Positions 13,099 to 23,200 of a stretch of 64,000 nt of DNA are shown one piece after another (within the stretch, counting starts at the first letter, position 1; every line of letters starts with the position of its first letter). The stretch lies in assembly GCA_008638375.1 (NCBI GenBank), contig CM018032.1:2795001-2859000 (forward strand), in the 5' to 3' direction. Origin of the DNA: Nyssa sinensis (taxonomy: Eukaryota > Streptophyta > Magnoliopsida > Cornales > Nyssaceae). The notes under the pieces are model-generated. The model was not told where the DNA came from. It did not search any database and saw only the letters and a list, made by a program, of their open reading frames with translations. Both the position numbers and the translations under genes were made by a program.

Positions 13099-13381
13099 GT
13101 AAGATATCCTACCATCACCATGATATATAATGTTTGTTGGTGAAGGTTTCAAGGAAGGGAAAAGTGCATGCTGCGGCTGGGGTCCATACCGGGGAATTAA
13201 TAGCTGTGGAGGGAAGAGAGGAATGAAAGAGTATCTACTGTGTCACAATCCTAGTGAATTTGTGTTCTTTGACTCTAATCATCCCTCTGAAATGTTCAAT
13301 CAGCAACTTGCCAAGCTTATGTGGAGTGGAACTCCCAATACCACATGGCCTTACAATTTAAAGGCGCTGTTTGAAGTTTGA
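11434..13381 (+). CDS. Secreted GDSL esterase/lipase, GLIP1-like (five exons)
   Basis: Exons read from splice sites: 11434-11683, 11808-11929, 12390-12620, 12770-13025 and 13146-13381. All introns are GT-AG, phases fit, and the total is 364 residues. A hydrophobic signal peptide (about 1-27) precedes [22 protein letters not shown], with nucleophile Ser40 in GDS. Block II is [10 protein letters not shown] (106-115), block III GGND (165-168), and the catalytic Asp329/His332 lie in FFDSNHPSE. All four SGNH blocks are intact and the length is normal for the family, so the enzyme is predicted active on ester or lipid substrates in the apoplast. Wording such as [26 protein letters not shown] and LVIDLKTQL matches the GLIP1-5 type; Arabidopsis GLIP1 acts in pathogen defence, which is only an analogy here. 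Each of the four introns holds a dinucleotide microsatellite. Start chosen for the signal peptide, 54 bp after a TATA box. Confidence 0.95.
11685..11724 (+). repeat. (AT)n microsatellite at the intron 1 donor
   Basis: The AT run begins within a few bases of the 5' splice site (ttg|gtaatatata), so length changes fall beside the donor. Confidence 0.9.
12319..12357 (+). repeat. (AT)n microsatellite in GDSL intron 2
   Basis: An AT dinucleotide run of about 37 bp roughly 30 nt upstream of the exon 3 acceptor. Confidence 0.9.
12634..12663 (+). repeat. (AT)n microsatellite in GDSL intron 3
   Basis: An AT run starting about 14 nt after the exon 3 donor. Confidence 0.9.
13062..13097 (+). repeat. (CA)n-(TA)n microsatellite in GDSL intron 4
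   Basis: A compound run of CA units followed by a short TATATA tail, in the last intron. Confidence 0.9.
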
Positions 13382-13453
13382 ACTCACACAATTGTGGATC
13401 TTATAAATATCCCACATAAAGTATTTCAGATGCCTATATGATCATATGTTGGC

Positions 13454-13459
13454 AATAAA
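13454..13459 (+). terminator. Poly(A) signal of the GDSL gene
   Basis: AATAAA 73 nt after the stop codon in an AT-rich context. It is the best polyadenylation signal downstream of the gene. Confidence 0.55.
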
Positions 13460-13629
13460 TAGGCATGGAGCTGAAGATTTCATCTTTTGGGCTGAACAAT
13501 TTGTTGAGAAATACAAAAAGTTGCAATTATTTTTCACTTAATATTTGTGTCCAATATTTCATCTCTCTTGATTAAGTAGCAACGTTCATTAAGCGGAAGG
13601 CACTCAACATATTTGTCTATTAACACCTT

Positions 13630-13904
13630 AAGATAAATTTTCTTCTTCCACAAAATTTTCCTGTAATGCTGGAGAAAATTTGATATTAGAAATGATTTTA
13701 GGTTGTCATGAAATTCTAAAGAGGGTGGGTCTTAACGCAACAATCAGATTATTTCGTTAAGATAATTTTTCTTCATCCACAAAATTTTCCTCTGATGCTG
13801 GAGAAAATTTGATATTAGAAATGAATTTAGGCTGCATTAATAGCATGGAATCTCTGTCATGAAATTCTAAGAGGGTGGGCCGCAACAGTCATGTTATTTC
13901 GTTG
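13630..13904 (+). repeat. Two-unit tandem duplication, about 129-bp period
   Basis: The block from aagataaattttcttc at 13630 (ctggagaaaatttgatatt, then gaaattctaaagagggtggg) is repeated from 13759. The second unit has about 25 extra bases (gctgcattaatagcatgg), so the two copies have diverged. Confidence 0.85.
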
Positions 13905-14067
13905 TGACTTAAAAGTTACGAGTTTGAGTCGTGAAAACAATTTTTTCACTTACGAGATAAGGCAGAATACATTTAATCCTCCACAAAATCTACAATGGCA
14001 TGGGCCTTTTGCGCTATGCTCAAGGGCGGGTCCATTAAAGGGCTAGGGTGGGCTATAGGCCCCTCTC

Positions 14068-14099
<32 letters not shown>

Positions 14100-15259
14100 G
14101 TACATGTAAAATTTTAACATTTTTCAAACTAGCTCACCCCAAAAATTTGCTCTAGTCCAATCTTTACCTATCTTTTTTTTTTATTTATTTTTCACCCCAA
14201 AATTTTAGTCCAACCCATTAACCATCTTAATTTCTAAAGTATATCTTGAGTTAAGATTTTTTTTCATTGCCATTCATTTGATGGGTTTTGATGTTTTTTT
14301 TTTTAAATTTCTCCTTTTAAATTTCTTTTGATGCTAAGAGATTTTTTTTTTTCATTTATTTGGTGATTTTTGATATTTTCTTACTAAATATTTTTCATTT
14401 AAGCTTTATCTGGTGGCAAAGAAAATTTAAGAATAAGGAAAAAAAATATAAACTTGTTATTTTTTTTCCCCGAGCTATCATCTTCCTCACGAGAAATAAT
14501 TTCTTTTACATGTAAAATTTCTCCAATTTGAAGACAAGAAAAATTCTCCCTATCATCTTCCTTTTTTGGAAATATTTTTCCCCCTAAAACTTTTCTCCCA
14601 AAATTTTTTTTGCCCCCCTAATTTTGTTTTCCTAGCACCACCTTTGGCTGGGCTACCCCTTTATCAATTCTTATTATAAGCTATTTTTTCTCCAATTTGA
14701 ATTCAAAAATGTAAATTCCACTACAAAATGCCGCGTCATTATTTTTAGAATTTTCTTGGCAATTGTTTTCTTGCTTTTGTCTTTATTGTTTTCTTTGAGG
14801 CCATTTATAAAAACAACCAATTATTTTTTGAGTTAATTATTAATAATCCCTCCAAAATATGTCATTATAATCTTAGATCCAAGCCCAAACAATTTAACTT
14901 GTTAGCTAGCCAGGTCCAATTGTTTTTAAAATCTTTTAGTTCAATGATAAAACCATTGATATGTCATGTATGATATTTTCTATATGACTATTTTACCATT
15001 ATTATAAACATTAGGTCTGTTAAACTATGTTTGTGTTGGCTAATTCCTCTTCTTGTGGTGTTCGCAATGGTAAGGGGGTTGTTTCCATTTCGTTTGATCT
15101 AGCACACACACAATGCATGGATTAAAAGGTTTTTAATCTAATCAATTGTTGATTAAGTGTAAGTGGGTTGATGAATAATAATAGCTCAATTGGTTTCAAA
15201 TAGTAAAAACTCGATTTTGGTAAACTTGGGCTATTATATTTCATTCAAACCATGAGTAC

Positions 15260-15460
15260 CTTGGGTTTCGACACCATTCATTCGAACAAACCCACATTTA
15301 TGCAAACGAAAAATTCTAGAAACCAATTCTTTTAGCCTTTAAGGGACTCGTTTGATCTTTCGTTCGAACGATTTTTCTAGTATATAGGTGCTCAAAAGGC
15401 ATTCGTTCGAAAAAACCAGTGTTCGTACGAAGGGACGATCATTCGTTCGAACGAATGTCA
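15260..15460. repeat. Cluster of TTCGTTCGAA palindromic motifs
   Basis: Several variants of attcgttcgaa and cgttcgaacg sit within 200 bp (near 15278, 15360, 15401, 15425 and 15442). The same motif type clusters again at 45290-45460, which suggests two members of one repeat family. Confidence 0.6.
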
Positions 15461-16197
15461 CCACTAAGTAGTTTCCTAATTAAATTGTAACTAATTTTTG
15501 TGGGTTTTCAAAACCCTTAATATAAAAGGTTTTGATCGCAATTTTGGGCAGAACTTTTGCGTGCTACAATAGAGATTTTCTATCTTATTCCAAAAAGATT
15601 TCTCTATACACGTCATGCTCACAAGATCAAACCATTGCACAAGAACATTGAAATTCATCTTTACATCATTCTTGGAGTACAAGCTTGTAGATACTCGAGT
15701 GGTGTGAGATTTGAGGGGATATTGATATTGATGAGCATCGGCTGAGGGGTGAAATTGAGATATTTAGGATTATGGAAATGGATGGTTTATGAGGAAAGGA
15801 TTTGGGATGGAAATTAGTTACGTCTTTTGTGTGCTCTTGAGCATAGTGAGATTGCACTTTACCCGGGGTTCTATTTGTGATAGGGATGGTGTCTCCCATC
15901 GGCTTGCGAGCCGTAAACTCGTACGAGTGGTCATTTTTCTCCATCGGGTTAGCAACTCGTAAAGCACCCAAGCTTACTAGGGGCCAAATCAGGTGAAAAC
16001 TTATTGGGATTGAGATTATTAAAAGAATAAAATAAGTTGAAGAATCCTTTATCTTCTTTTCATGGATTGATAGAGCTAAAATTGCTTTCCTTTTGATAAT
16101 CATGTGGTATTCCTTTGTATTTGCTGACAGATAACATGATGCATATTAATGATACTTAATGTAATTCTGGTTGGTGGTATACATGTTGGCATATCTT

Positions 16198-16312
16198 ATT
16201 CTTGTGGCTTTAAATAGGACATGGAGGTGCTTCATGGGGATTTGAATATTACACTCACATCTTGTGATTCAGTCATGCATATATATTGTTCTTGTGGATT
16301 TAAACAAGAAAT
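16198..16312 (+). repeat. CACTA target: about 90-bp tandem repeat split by the transposon
   Basis: The phrase ttcttgtgg-ttaaa-gga-atggaggtgcttc-tgggg-gaatatta occurs once intact at 16198-16251. The second copy begins at 16289 and is completed only after 41606. Removing the CACTA element and one AAT restores the second tandem copy, which independently confirms the insertion boundaries. Confidence 0.85.
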
Positions 16313-16325
16313 CACTACAAGAAAA
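16313..16325 (+). repeat. CACTA left terminal inverted repeat
   Basis: CACTACAAGAAAA, preceded by target duplication AAT. Confidence 0.96.
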
Positions 16326-16328
16326 CAG

Positions 16329-16615
16329 GTTTTTTGCGACGCACAGTATTTGCGACGCACACGTGGGCGTCGCTAATAGTCACTATTAGCGACGCCCAAG
16401 TGTGCGTCGCAAATAATGTTTTTCCTGCGTAAGAAAAAAGGGTGCGAAGGCTTTAGCGACGACCAAAATATTATTTGCGACGCATTGTGTGTCGCTAATA
16501 ACACGGGGCTTTTTGCGACGCCCATGTGTGCGTCGCAAATAATCTGTTTGACCTTTAGCGACGCTCATTGAGACTATTCGTGACGCTCTATGTGTGTCGC
16601 TAATAGTCGTATAAA
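16329..16615. repeat. Left subterminal repeats of the CACTA element
   Basis: About eight copies of a motif built as GCGACGC, about 8 nt, GCGTCGC, flanked by TTTGC or TATTA. Many pairs form palindromes (for example gcgacgcccaagtgtgcgtcgc at 16389). They are CpG-rich in an AT-rich setting. In En/Spm such repeats bind the element-encoded regulator. Confidence 0.9.
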
Positions 16616-16639
16616 ATCCCCAAATGTTCATGTTGCGCG

Positions 16640-16815
16640 ATCTCTCTCTTTCTCTCTCTCTCTCTCTGTGTGTGTCTCTCAACTCCTAGAACTGAGTCTG
16701 TCGCCACCGTTCGCCGCGCCGCCGCTTCCACCGCCACCATTCGTCGCGCCTATCTGTTTTGCATTTGATCTCTTGGTTTCTCTCTCTGGATCGGACGCTC
16801 GTTTCTCTCCGTCGC
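16640..16815 (+). promoter_or_regulatory. CT-rich and GC-rich leader-like region of the CACTA element
   Basis: A CT/GT tract (16640-16680) is followed by an unusually GC- and CpG-rich stretch (gccgcgccgccgcttcc near 16710). In CACTA elements the promoter and 5' leader of the transposase gene lie just inside the subterminal repeats, so this is a candidate for them. It could also be a captured host gene leader. Confidence 0.4.
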
Positions 16816-19061
16816 TCAGTATGAATATCTATCTATCTATATATATATATATATATTGTAATTTAACACCTAGTCTTTGTTTCTTGTGTTTATATTGTCA
16901 TCTTTATGTTATTTATATGTGTTTTCATCCATATATTGTACCATTTTGTAACATACTGAAATTTGTGATTCTGTTAAGTTTTAATTAGTGAAGTTTTCCG
17001 CCTCAGCATTTTCTATTTAACCTACTTGAGCTCATTCTGATTGCTTCTGGTTTTCAAACTTGTTCGGGGACATTAGCATATGCCTAATTGAATGTTGTTT
17101 CACGTTTTCTTTGCATAAAGTTCAGCCATTTTCTAGTGTGGTAAATCTAGGGCATGCCTTATATAGACCTAAAATTTTATATTTTCTCTGGGGTCCTATA
17201 GGACGTGCAATATATAATTTAGTCAATCATTTTGCAACTCTCCTTCCCCCTCACTTGTTTGAATAAATAAATATTCTGTTTGTTTGGAATTCTTGAAAGT
17301 TTAGATTTTGTGCAAGTAGTTCTACACAAAAGTGCCAGTGTGACCTTAATTTTTTTAATAATAAAAAATATGCTTTATTATTGGAACATTTAAGTTATTG
17401 GGATGGTTGTAGTGTTGTGCTTACTCAACAAGAAATGATCTTATCCTTGACTAGCCAAAAAAACTCCAGGTATTATCTCTTATAAAGTCTTGTTGAACAA
17501 CTTTTTTTTTTTTTTTTTTTTTAACTTCAAATGCATATATATATATATATATCACATGCATTTTCATTCTAATACTACTACATATGGCATCATCTGGACC
17601 AAAACTTTATCTTCCTTTTTCGAACCATGTCTTGTTCAATTTATTTAATACTGTATTTTTTTTAGAAAAAAAGAAAAAAACATGATAATATCTTCAAAAC
17701 AAATTTAAAAACAAAAGGTAATACTTGAATATATGACTGATAGGTTTTGAGCACAATGTGGCGGTGTGCCCTTTTCTAATAATATTCTATAATATATATT
17801 ATGATCCATTAAAAATAAATAAATCATAACACACATGACATGATATTATTGAAATAACATACTAAAACAATAATGTACCGGTCATAATAAATAGTAATTT
17901 ATCAATCCTATTAAAAACAAACACACATAATATGGCAATTTTTTCTTATCCCAATTAATAACTTGGGACCATAATAAAGAAGAGTTCCTAAAAAATAAAA
18001 ATTATAGTTAAATGATAAGTTGTACATGTTGTTATTGTCAAGCCAAAATTAAAAATTAGACTTTTACTATCCTTAAATTTCTAATTTAGATTATAGTATA
18101 TACATAAAAGACTTTTTTTTTTTTTTTGTTAAACTTTTATTGGTCTTAAATTTTTAATTTAGATTATATTATATAAACAAAATATTTTTTTTTATAGTTA
18201 GACTTTTATTATTTTTAAATTTTTTATTAAGATTATAATAGAAAATTAGAAAATTTGAAACTTTTTTTCATAAAGTTTAAAAATTTAAAACAATTGTTTT
18301 GTTCGTTTTATAGATGAACCTGCCGACCCGGCTCAGATATGCAGAGGCTTCCAACTTTTACATGAGTTAATTCATTGGTTGTTAAGAATATTAGAACTTA
18401 TACATGAGTTCATTCCTTGGTTGTTAAGAAGATTATTATATAAATTGAAAGTGGTCGTAAAAATTACTAGGTGTTTTTACTTGTTAGCAACCAAGATTAA
18501 TATGTTTTCTATTGGCATTTTCAATGCTATTGTTAATGGTTGTTTAAAGCAAAACTCTGTCTGACAATCAGAGTTTGCACTTACACTAATGAATTTTTTA
18601 ATTGCATTCATGTAAGCCTAGCCCCATTCGGGAGTCATTTTCATCACATGTGAATCTTGTCGCGAAATTTATTCGTGATTGGGCTCGTGTGTATGAAAAT
18701 CGATTCTTGAATTGTCCAGAGAGGACAGTTTGGGAATGCATAAATCTGCATTGCAATCAATAACGCATATGCTTGAATATTTCACTATGATAAAATTTCA
18801 GTATGGTCTCCTATTGTTCTCTGGGTATATATTTAGGCATGCTAACGTCTATCTCGTATACTTGGAGAATCGTGGGAAGATGCTGCTGAAATTTTGTCCG
18901 AATGGAATCAAGCATTTGATTTGCTGCTGATTGCAATGTAGATTGTGCATTCACGAATGGGATAGGACCACCTTACCCTTTAGAGAGAAGTTGGAGGTGA
19001 TAGGATTCCTGTTTCATATTTATAATGAGTATCATTTTTGACTTGTATTAGGTAGACGAAA
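16816..19061. other. Non-coding 5' interior of the CACTA element
   Basis: AT-rich DNA with poly-T runs and (AT)n tracts; no coding region is supported. Candidate introns end at ttgtattag (19051) just before the transposase ATG. A 42-bp near-repeat (tacatgagtt-attc-ttggttgttaaga) lies at about 18358-18433. Confidence 0.6.
18056..18250 (+). repeat. Three-unit AT-rich tandem repeat, about 71-bp period
   Basis: Units starting near 18056, 18128 and 18198 share ttagacttttat, cttaaattt, taatttagattata and a T run. They are diverged from one another. Confidence 0.7.
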
Positions 19062-19620
19062 ATGGATAAGAGTTGGATGGACTTGAGGGGCAGGCATTTG
19101 CTAGGGTATGTGAAGGGAATCAAAGATTTTATTGAGTTTGCTCGTGTATCTGCAGATGGGAGAAATAGGATAAGATGTCCATGTAGGAGGTGCAATAATA
19201 AGGATTATATACACATAGATGAGGCCAAATAGCACCTACTCGAGCACGGGATGGACAAGAGGTATACGTGTTGGGAATTTCACGGGAAACGCCGTGACGT
19301 ACGAGTGGTATTTGATGATGAAGAAGAAGACGACAATGATGACTTTGGTGATAAAGTTGGGGTTGGTTACGAAGGCTTGCCACAAATGCTGGTAGACTTG
19401 CAAGGGGCTACAACTGGGGCGAGTAGTCACAGGAGTGACACGGGACCATCGACCGCGTTTGAGTCGTTGTTGAGGGAAGCAAGACAGCCGTTATACCCGG
19501 GTTGTGATAAGTTTTCGAAACTGGACTTTCTTGTGAAACTCTTTCATCTTAAGACCATCAACTGTTGGAGTAACAAATCAGTTAATATGGCCATTGAATT
19601 GATTAAAGGAGCTCCCAAAT
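19062..19620 (+). pseudogene. Truncated CACTA TNP2-type transposase, N-terminal fragment
   Basis: The ATG at 19062 follows an acceptor-like ttgtattag. The first 56 codons (MDKSWMDLRGR..., then RCPCRRCNN) and, after a TAG at 19230, the same frame (HLLEHGMDKRYTCWEFHG) match the transposase-associated domain found at the start of plant En/Spm TNP2 proteins. The CPCxxC motif and the HLL..GM..Y..W..HG motif are visible. An acidic linker (DDEEEDDNDD) follows, then FESLLREARQPLYPGC and ELIKGA, which begin the TNP2 body. At about 19609 the coding sequence runs straight into satellite monomers and stops at 19620. More than three quarters of the transposase, including its catalytic region, is missing. 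It cannot make a working enzyme. Confidence 0.88.
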
Positions 19621-20229
19621 GATAAAATAGACTTGCAGGAACTTACGGTAATCGGTTCGGATACCCGGTTTGAAACTTATGCAAGTTTCAGCTCCAAAAT
19701 GGCCCATTTTGGGATTTTGACAGACTAAAATGCCGGATATCGGCCTAACTACACCAAAACCCCATCACACACCTCAAAAATGATAAAATATACTTGCACG
19801 AACTTAGGGTAATCGGTTCGGATGCCCGGTTTTAAACTCATGCAAGTTTTAGGTCCAAAAAGGCCCATTTTGGGGTTTTGACAGACCAAAACCCTGGATA
19901 TAGGCCTAACCAACCCAAAACCTGATCAAACACCTCACAAATGATAAAATACACTTACAAAAACTTACGGCACTCGGTTCGGATGCTTGGTTTGAAACTT
20001 ATGCAAGTTTCAGCTCCAAAAAGGCTCATTTTGGGGTTTTGACTGACCAAAATGCCGGATATTGGCCTAAATACACCAAAACCCCATCAAACAGCTCAAA
20101 AATGATAAAATAGACTTGCACGAACTTACGGCACTCGGTTCGGATACCCGGTTTGAAACTTATGCAAGTTTCAGCTCCAAAAAGGCCCATCTTGAGGTTT
20201 TGACATACCAAAATGCCGGATATTGGCCT

Positions 20230-23200
20230 AACCACCCCGAAACACCATCACACAGCTCCCAAATGATAAACTAGACTTGCACAAACTTACGACACTCGGT
20301 TCGGATGCCCGGTTCGAAACTTATGCAAGTTTCAAGTCCAAAAAGGCCTATTTTGGTGTTTTGACAGACCAAAACACTGGATATCGGCCTAACCACCCCA
20401 AAACCCCATCAAACACCTCACAAATGATAAAATACACTTGCAAAAACTTACGGCACTCGGTTCGGATGCCCGGTTTGAAACTTATGCAAGTTTCAGCTCC
20501 GAAAAGGCCCATTTTGGGGTTTTGACAGACCAAAATGCCGGATAATGGCTTAAATACACCAAAACCCCATCAAACACCTCAAAAATGATAAAATAGACTT
20601 GCACAAACTTACGACACTCGGTTCGGATACCTGGTTTGAAACTTATGCAAGTTTTAGCTCCAAAAAGGCCCATTTGGTGGTTTTGACAGACCAAAATGCC
20701 AGATATTAGCCTAACCACCCCAAAACCCCATCACACAGCTCCTAAATGATAAACTAGACTTGCACAAACTTACGGCACTCTGCTCCGATGCCCGGTTTGA
20801 AACTTATGTAAGTTTCAAGACCAAAAAGGTTCATTTTGGGGTTTTGACAGACCAAATGCCGGATATTGGCTTAACTACACCGAAACCCCATCACACACCT
20901 CCCAAATGATGAAATACACTTTCACGAACCTACGGCACTCGGTTTCGATGCCCGGTTTGAAACTTATGAAAGTTTTAGGTCCAAAAAGGTCCATTTTGGG
21001 GTTTTGATAGACCAAAACCCCGAATATCAGCCTAACCACCCCAAAACCCTATCACACAGCTCCCCATTAATAAAATAGACTTGCACGAACTTACGACACT
21101 CGGTTCTGATGCCCGGTTTGAAACTTATGCAAGTTTCAGCTCCAAAAAGGCCCATTTGGAGGTTTTGACAGACCAAAATGCCGGATATTGGCCTAACCAC
21201 CCCAAAACCCAATCACACAGCTCCCAAATGATAAACTAGACTTGCACAAACTTATGGCACTCGGTTCCGTTGCCCGGTTTGAAACTTATGCAAGTTTCAG
21301 CTCCAAAAAGGCCCATCTTGAGGTTTTGACATACCAAAATGCCGGATATTGGCCTAACCACCCTAAAACCCCATCACACAGCTCCCAAATGATAAAATAG
21401 ACTTGCAGGAACTTACGGTAATCGGTTCGGATACCCGGTTTGAAACTTATGCAAGTTTCAGCTCAAAAAAGGCCTATTTTGGGATTTTGACAGACGAAAA
21501 TGCCGGATATCGGCCTAACTACACCAAAACTGCATCACACACCTCAAAAATGATAAAATAGACTTGCACGAACTTACGGTAATCGGTTCTGATGCTCGGT
21601 TTTAAACTTATGCAAGTTTTAGGTCCAAAAAGGCCCATTTTGGGGTTTTGACAGACCAAAACCCCGGATATAGGCCTAACCAACCCAAAACCTGATCAAA
21701 CACCTCATAAATGATAAAATACACTTGCAAAAACTTACGGCACTCGGTTCGGATGCCCGGTTTGAAACTTATGCAAGTTTCAGCCCCAAAAAGACCCATC
21801 TTGAGGTTTTGACATACCAAAATGCCGGATATCGGCCTAACCACCCTGAAACCCCATCACACAGCTCCCAAATGATAAACTAGACTTGCAAAAACTTACG
21901 ACACTCGGTTCGGATGCCTGGTTTGAAACTTATGCAAGTTTCAAGTCCAAAAAGGCCCATTTTGTGGTTTTGACAGACCAAATGCCGGATATCGGCCTAA
22001 CTACACCGAAACCCAATCACACATCTCCCAAATGATAAAATACACTTTCACGAACTTACGGCACTCGGTTCCGATGCCCGGTTTGAAACTTATGCAAGTT
22101 TTAGGTCCAAAAAGGCCCATTTTGGGGTTTTGACAGATCAAAACCCCGGATATTTGCCTAACCACCTCAAAACCCCATCACACAGCTCCCAAATGAGAAA
22201 ATAGACTTGCACGAACTTACGGCAGTCGGTTCCGATGCCTGGTTTGAGACTTATGCAAGTTTCAAGTCCAAAAAGGCCCATTTTGGGGTTTTGACAGACC
22301 AAAATGTCGGATATCGGCGTAACTACACCGAAACCCCATCACACACCTCAAAATTGATAAAATACACTTGCACGAGCTTACGGCACTCGATTCGGATGCC
22401 CGGTTTGAAACTTATACAAGTTTCAGCATCAAAAAGGCCCATTTTGGGGTTTTGACAGACCAAAATGCCGGATATCGGCCTAACTCCACCAAAACCCCAT
22501 CACCCACCTCATATATGATAAAATAGACTTGCACAAACTTATAGTAATCGGTTCGGATACCTGGTTTGAAAGTTATGCAAGTTTCAGCTCCAAAAAGGCC
22601 CATTTTGGGGTTTTGACAGACCAAAATTCTGGATATCGGCCTAACTACACCAAAACCCCATCACACACCTCATAAATGATAAAATAGACTTGCACGAACT
22701 TACGGTAATCGGTTCGGATGCCCGGTTTTAAACTTATGCAAGTTTTAGGTCCAAAAAGGCCCATTTTGGTGTTTTTTGACAGACCAAAACCCTGGATATC
22801 GGCCTAACCACCTCAAAACCCCATCAAACACCTCACAAATGATAAAATACACTTGCAAAAACTTACGGCACTCGGTTCGGATGCCCGGTTTGAAACTTAT
22901 GCAAGTTTCAGCTCCGAAAAGGCCCATTTTGGGGTTTTGACAGACCAAAATGCCGGATAACGGCCTAAATACACCAAAACCCCATCAAACACCTCAAAAA
23001 TGATAAAATAGACTTGAACGAACTTACGACACTCGGTTCGGATACCTGGTTTGAAACTTATGCAAGTTTTAGCTCCAAAAAGGCCCATTTGGTGGTTTTG
23101 ACAGACCAAAATGCCAGATATTGGCCTAACCACCCCGAAACCCCATCACACAGCTCCCAAATGATAAACTATACTTGCACAAACTTACGGCACTCGGTTC

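Larger units (their letters stand above)
13460..16197. other. Intergenic DNA with degenerate repeats
   Basis: No coding gene is supported. An (AATA)n run lies at about 14069-14097. The stretch 14010-14660 uses wording (ggcgggtccattaaagggctaggg; cccccctaattttg) typical of decayed hAT-type or LTR repeats, but lacks firm ends. 15480-16100 contains a TATA-like tataaaagg and looks like old transposon DNA; the short ORFs there are unsupported. Confidence 0.5.

Noticed and set aside
20500..20600. Telomere-like CCCTAAA in satellite monomers
   Set aside because: Only isolated cccta or ccctaaaaccc phrases within variant monomers, never tandem telomere repeats.
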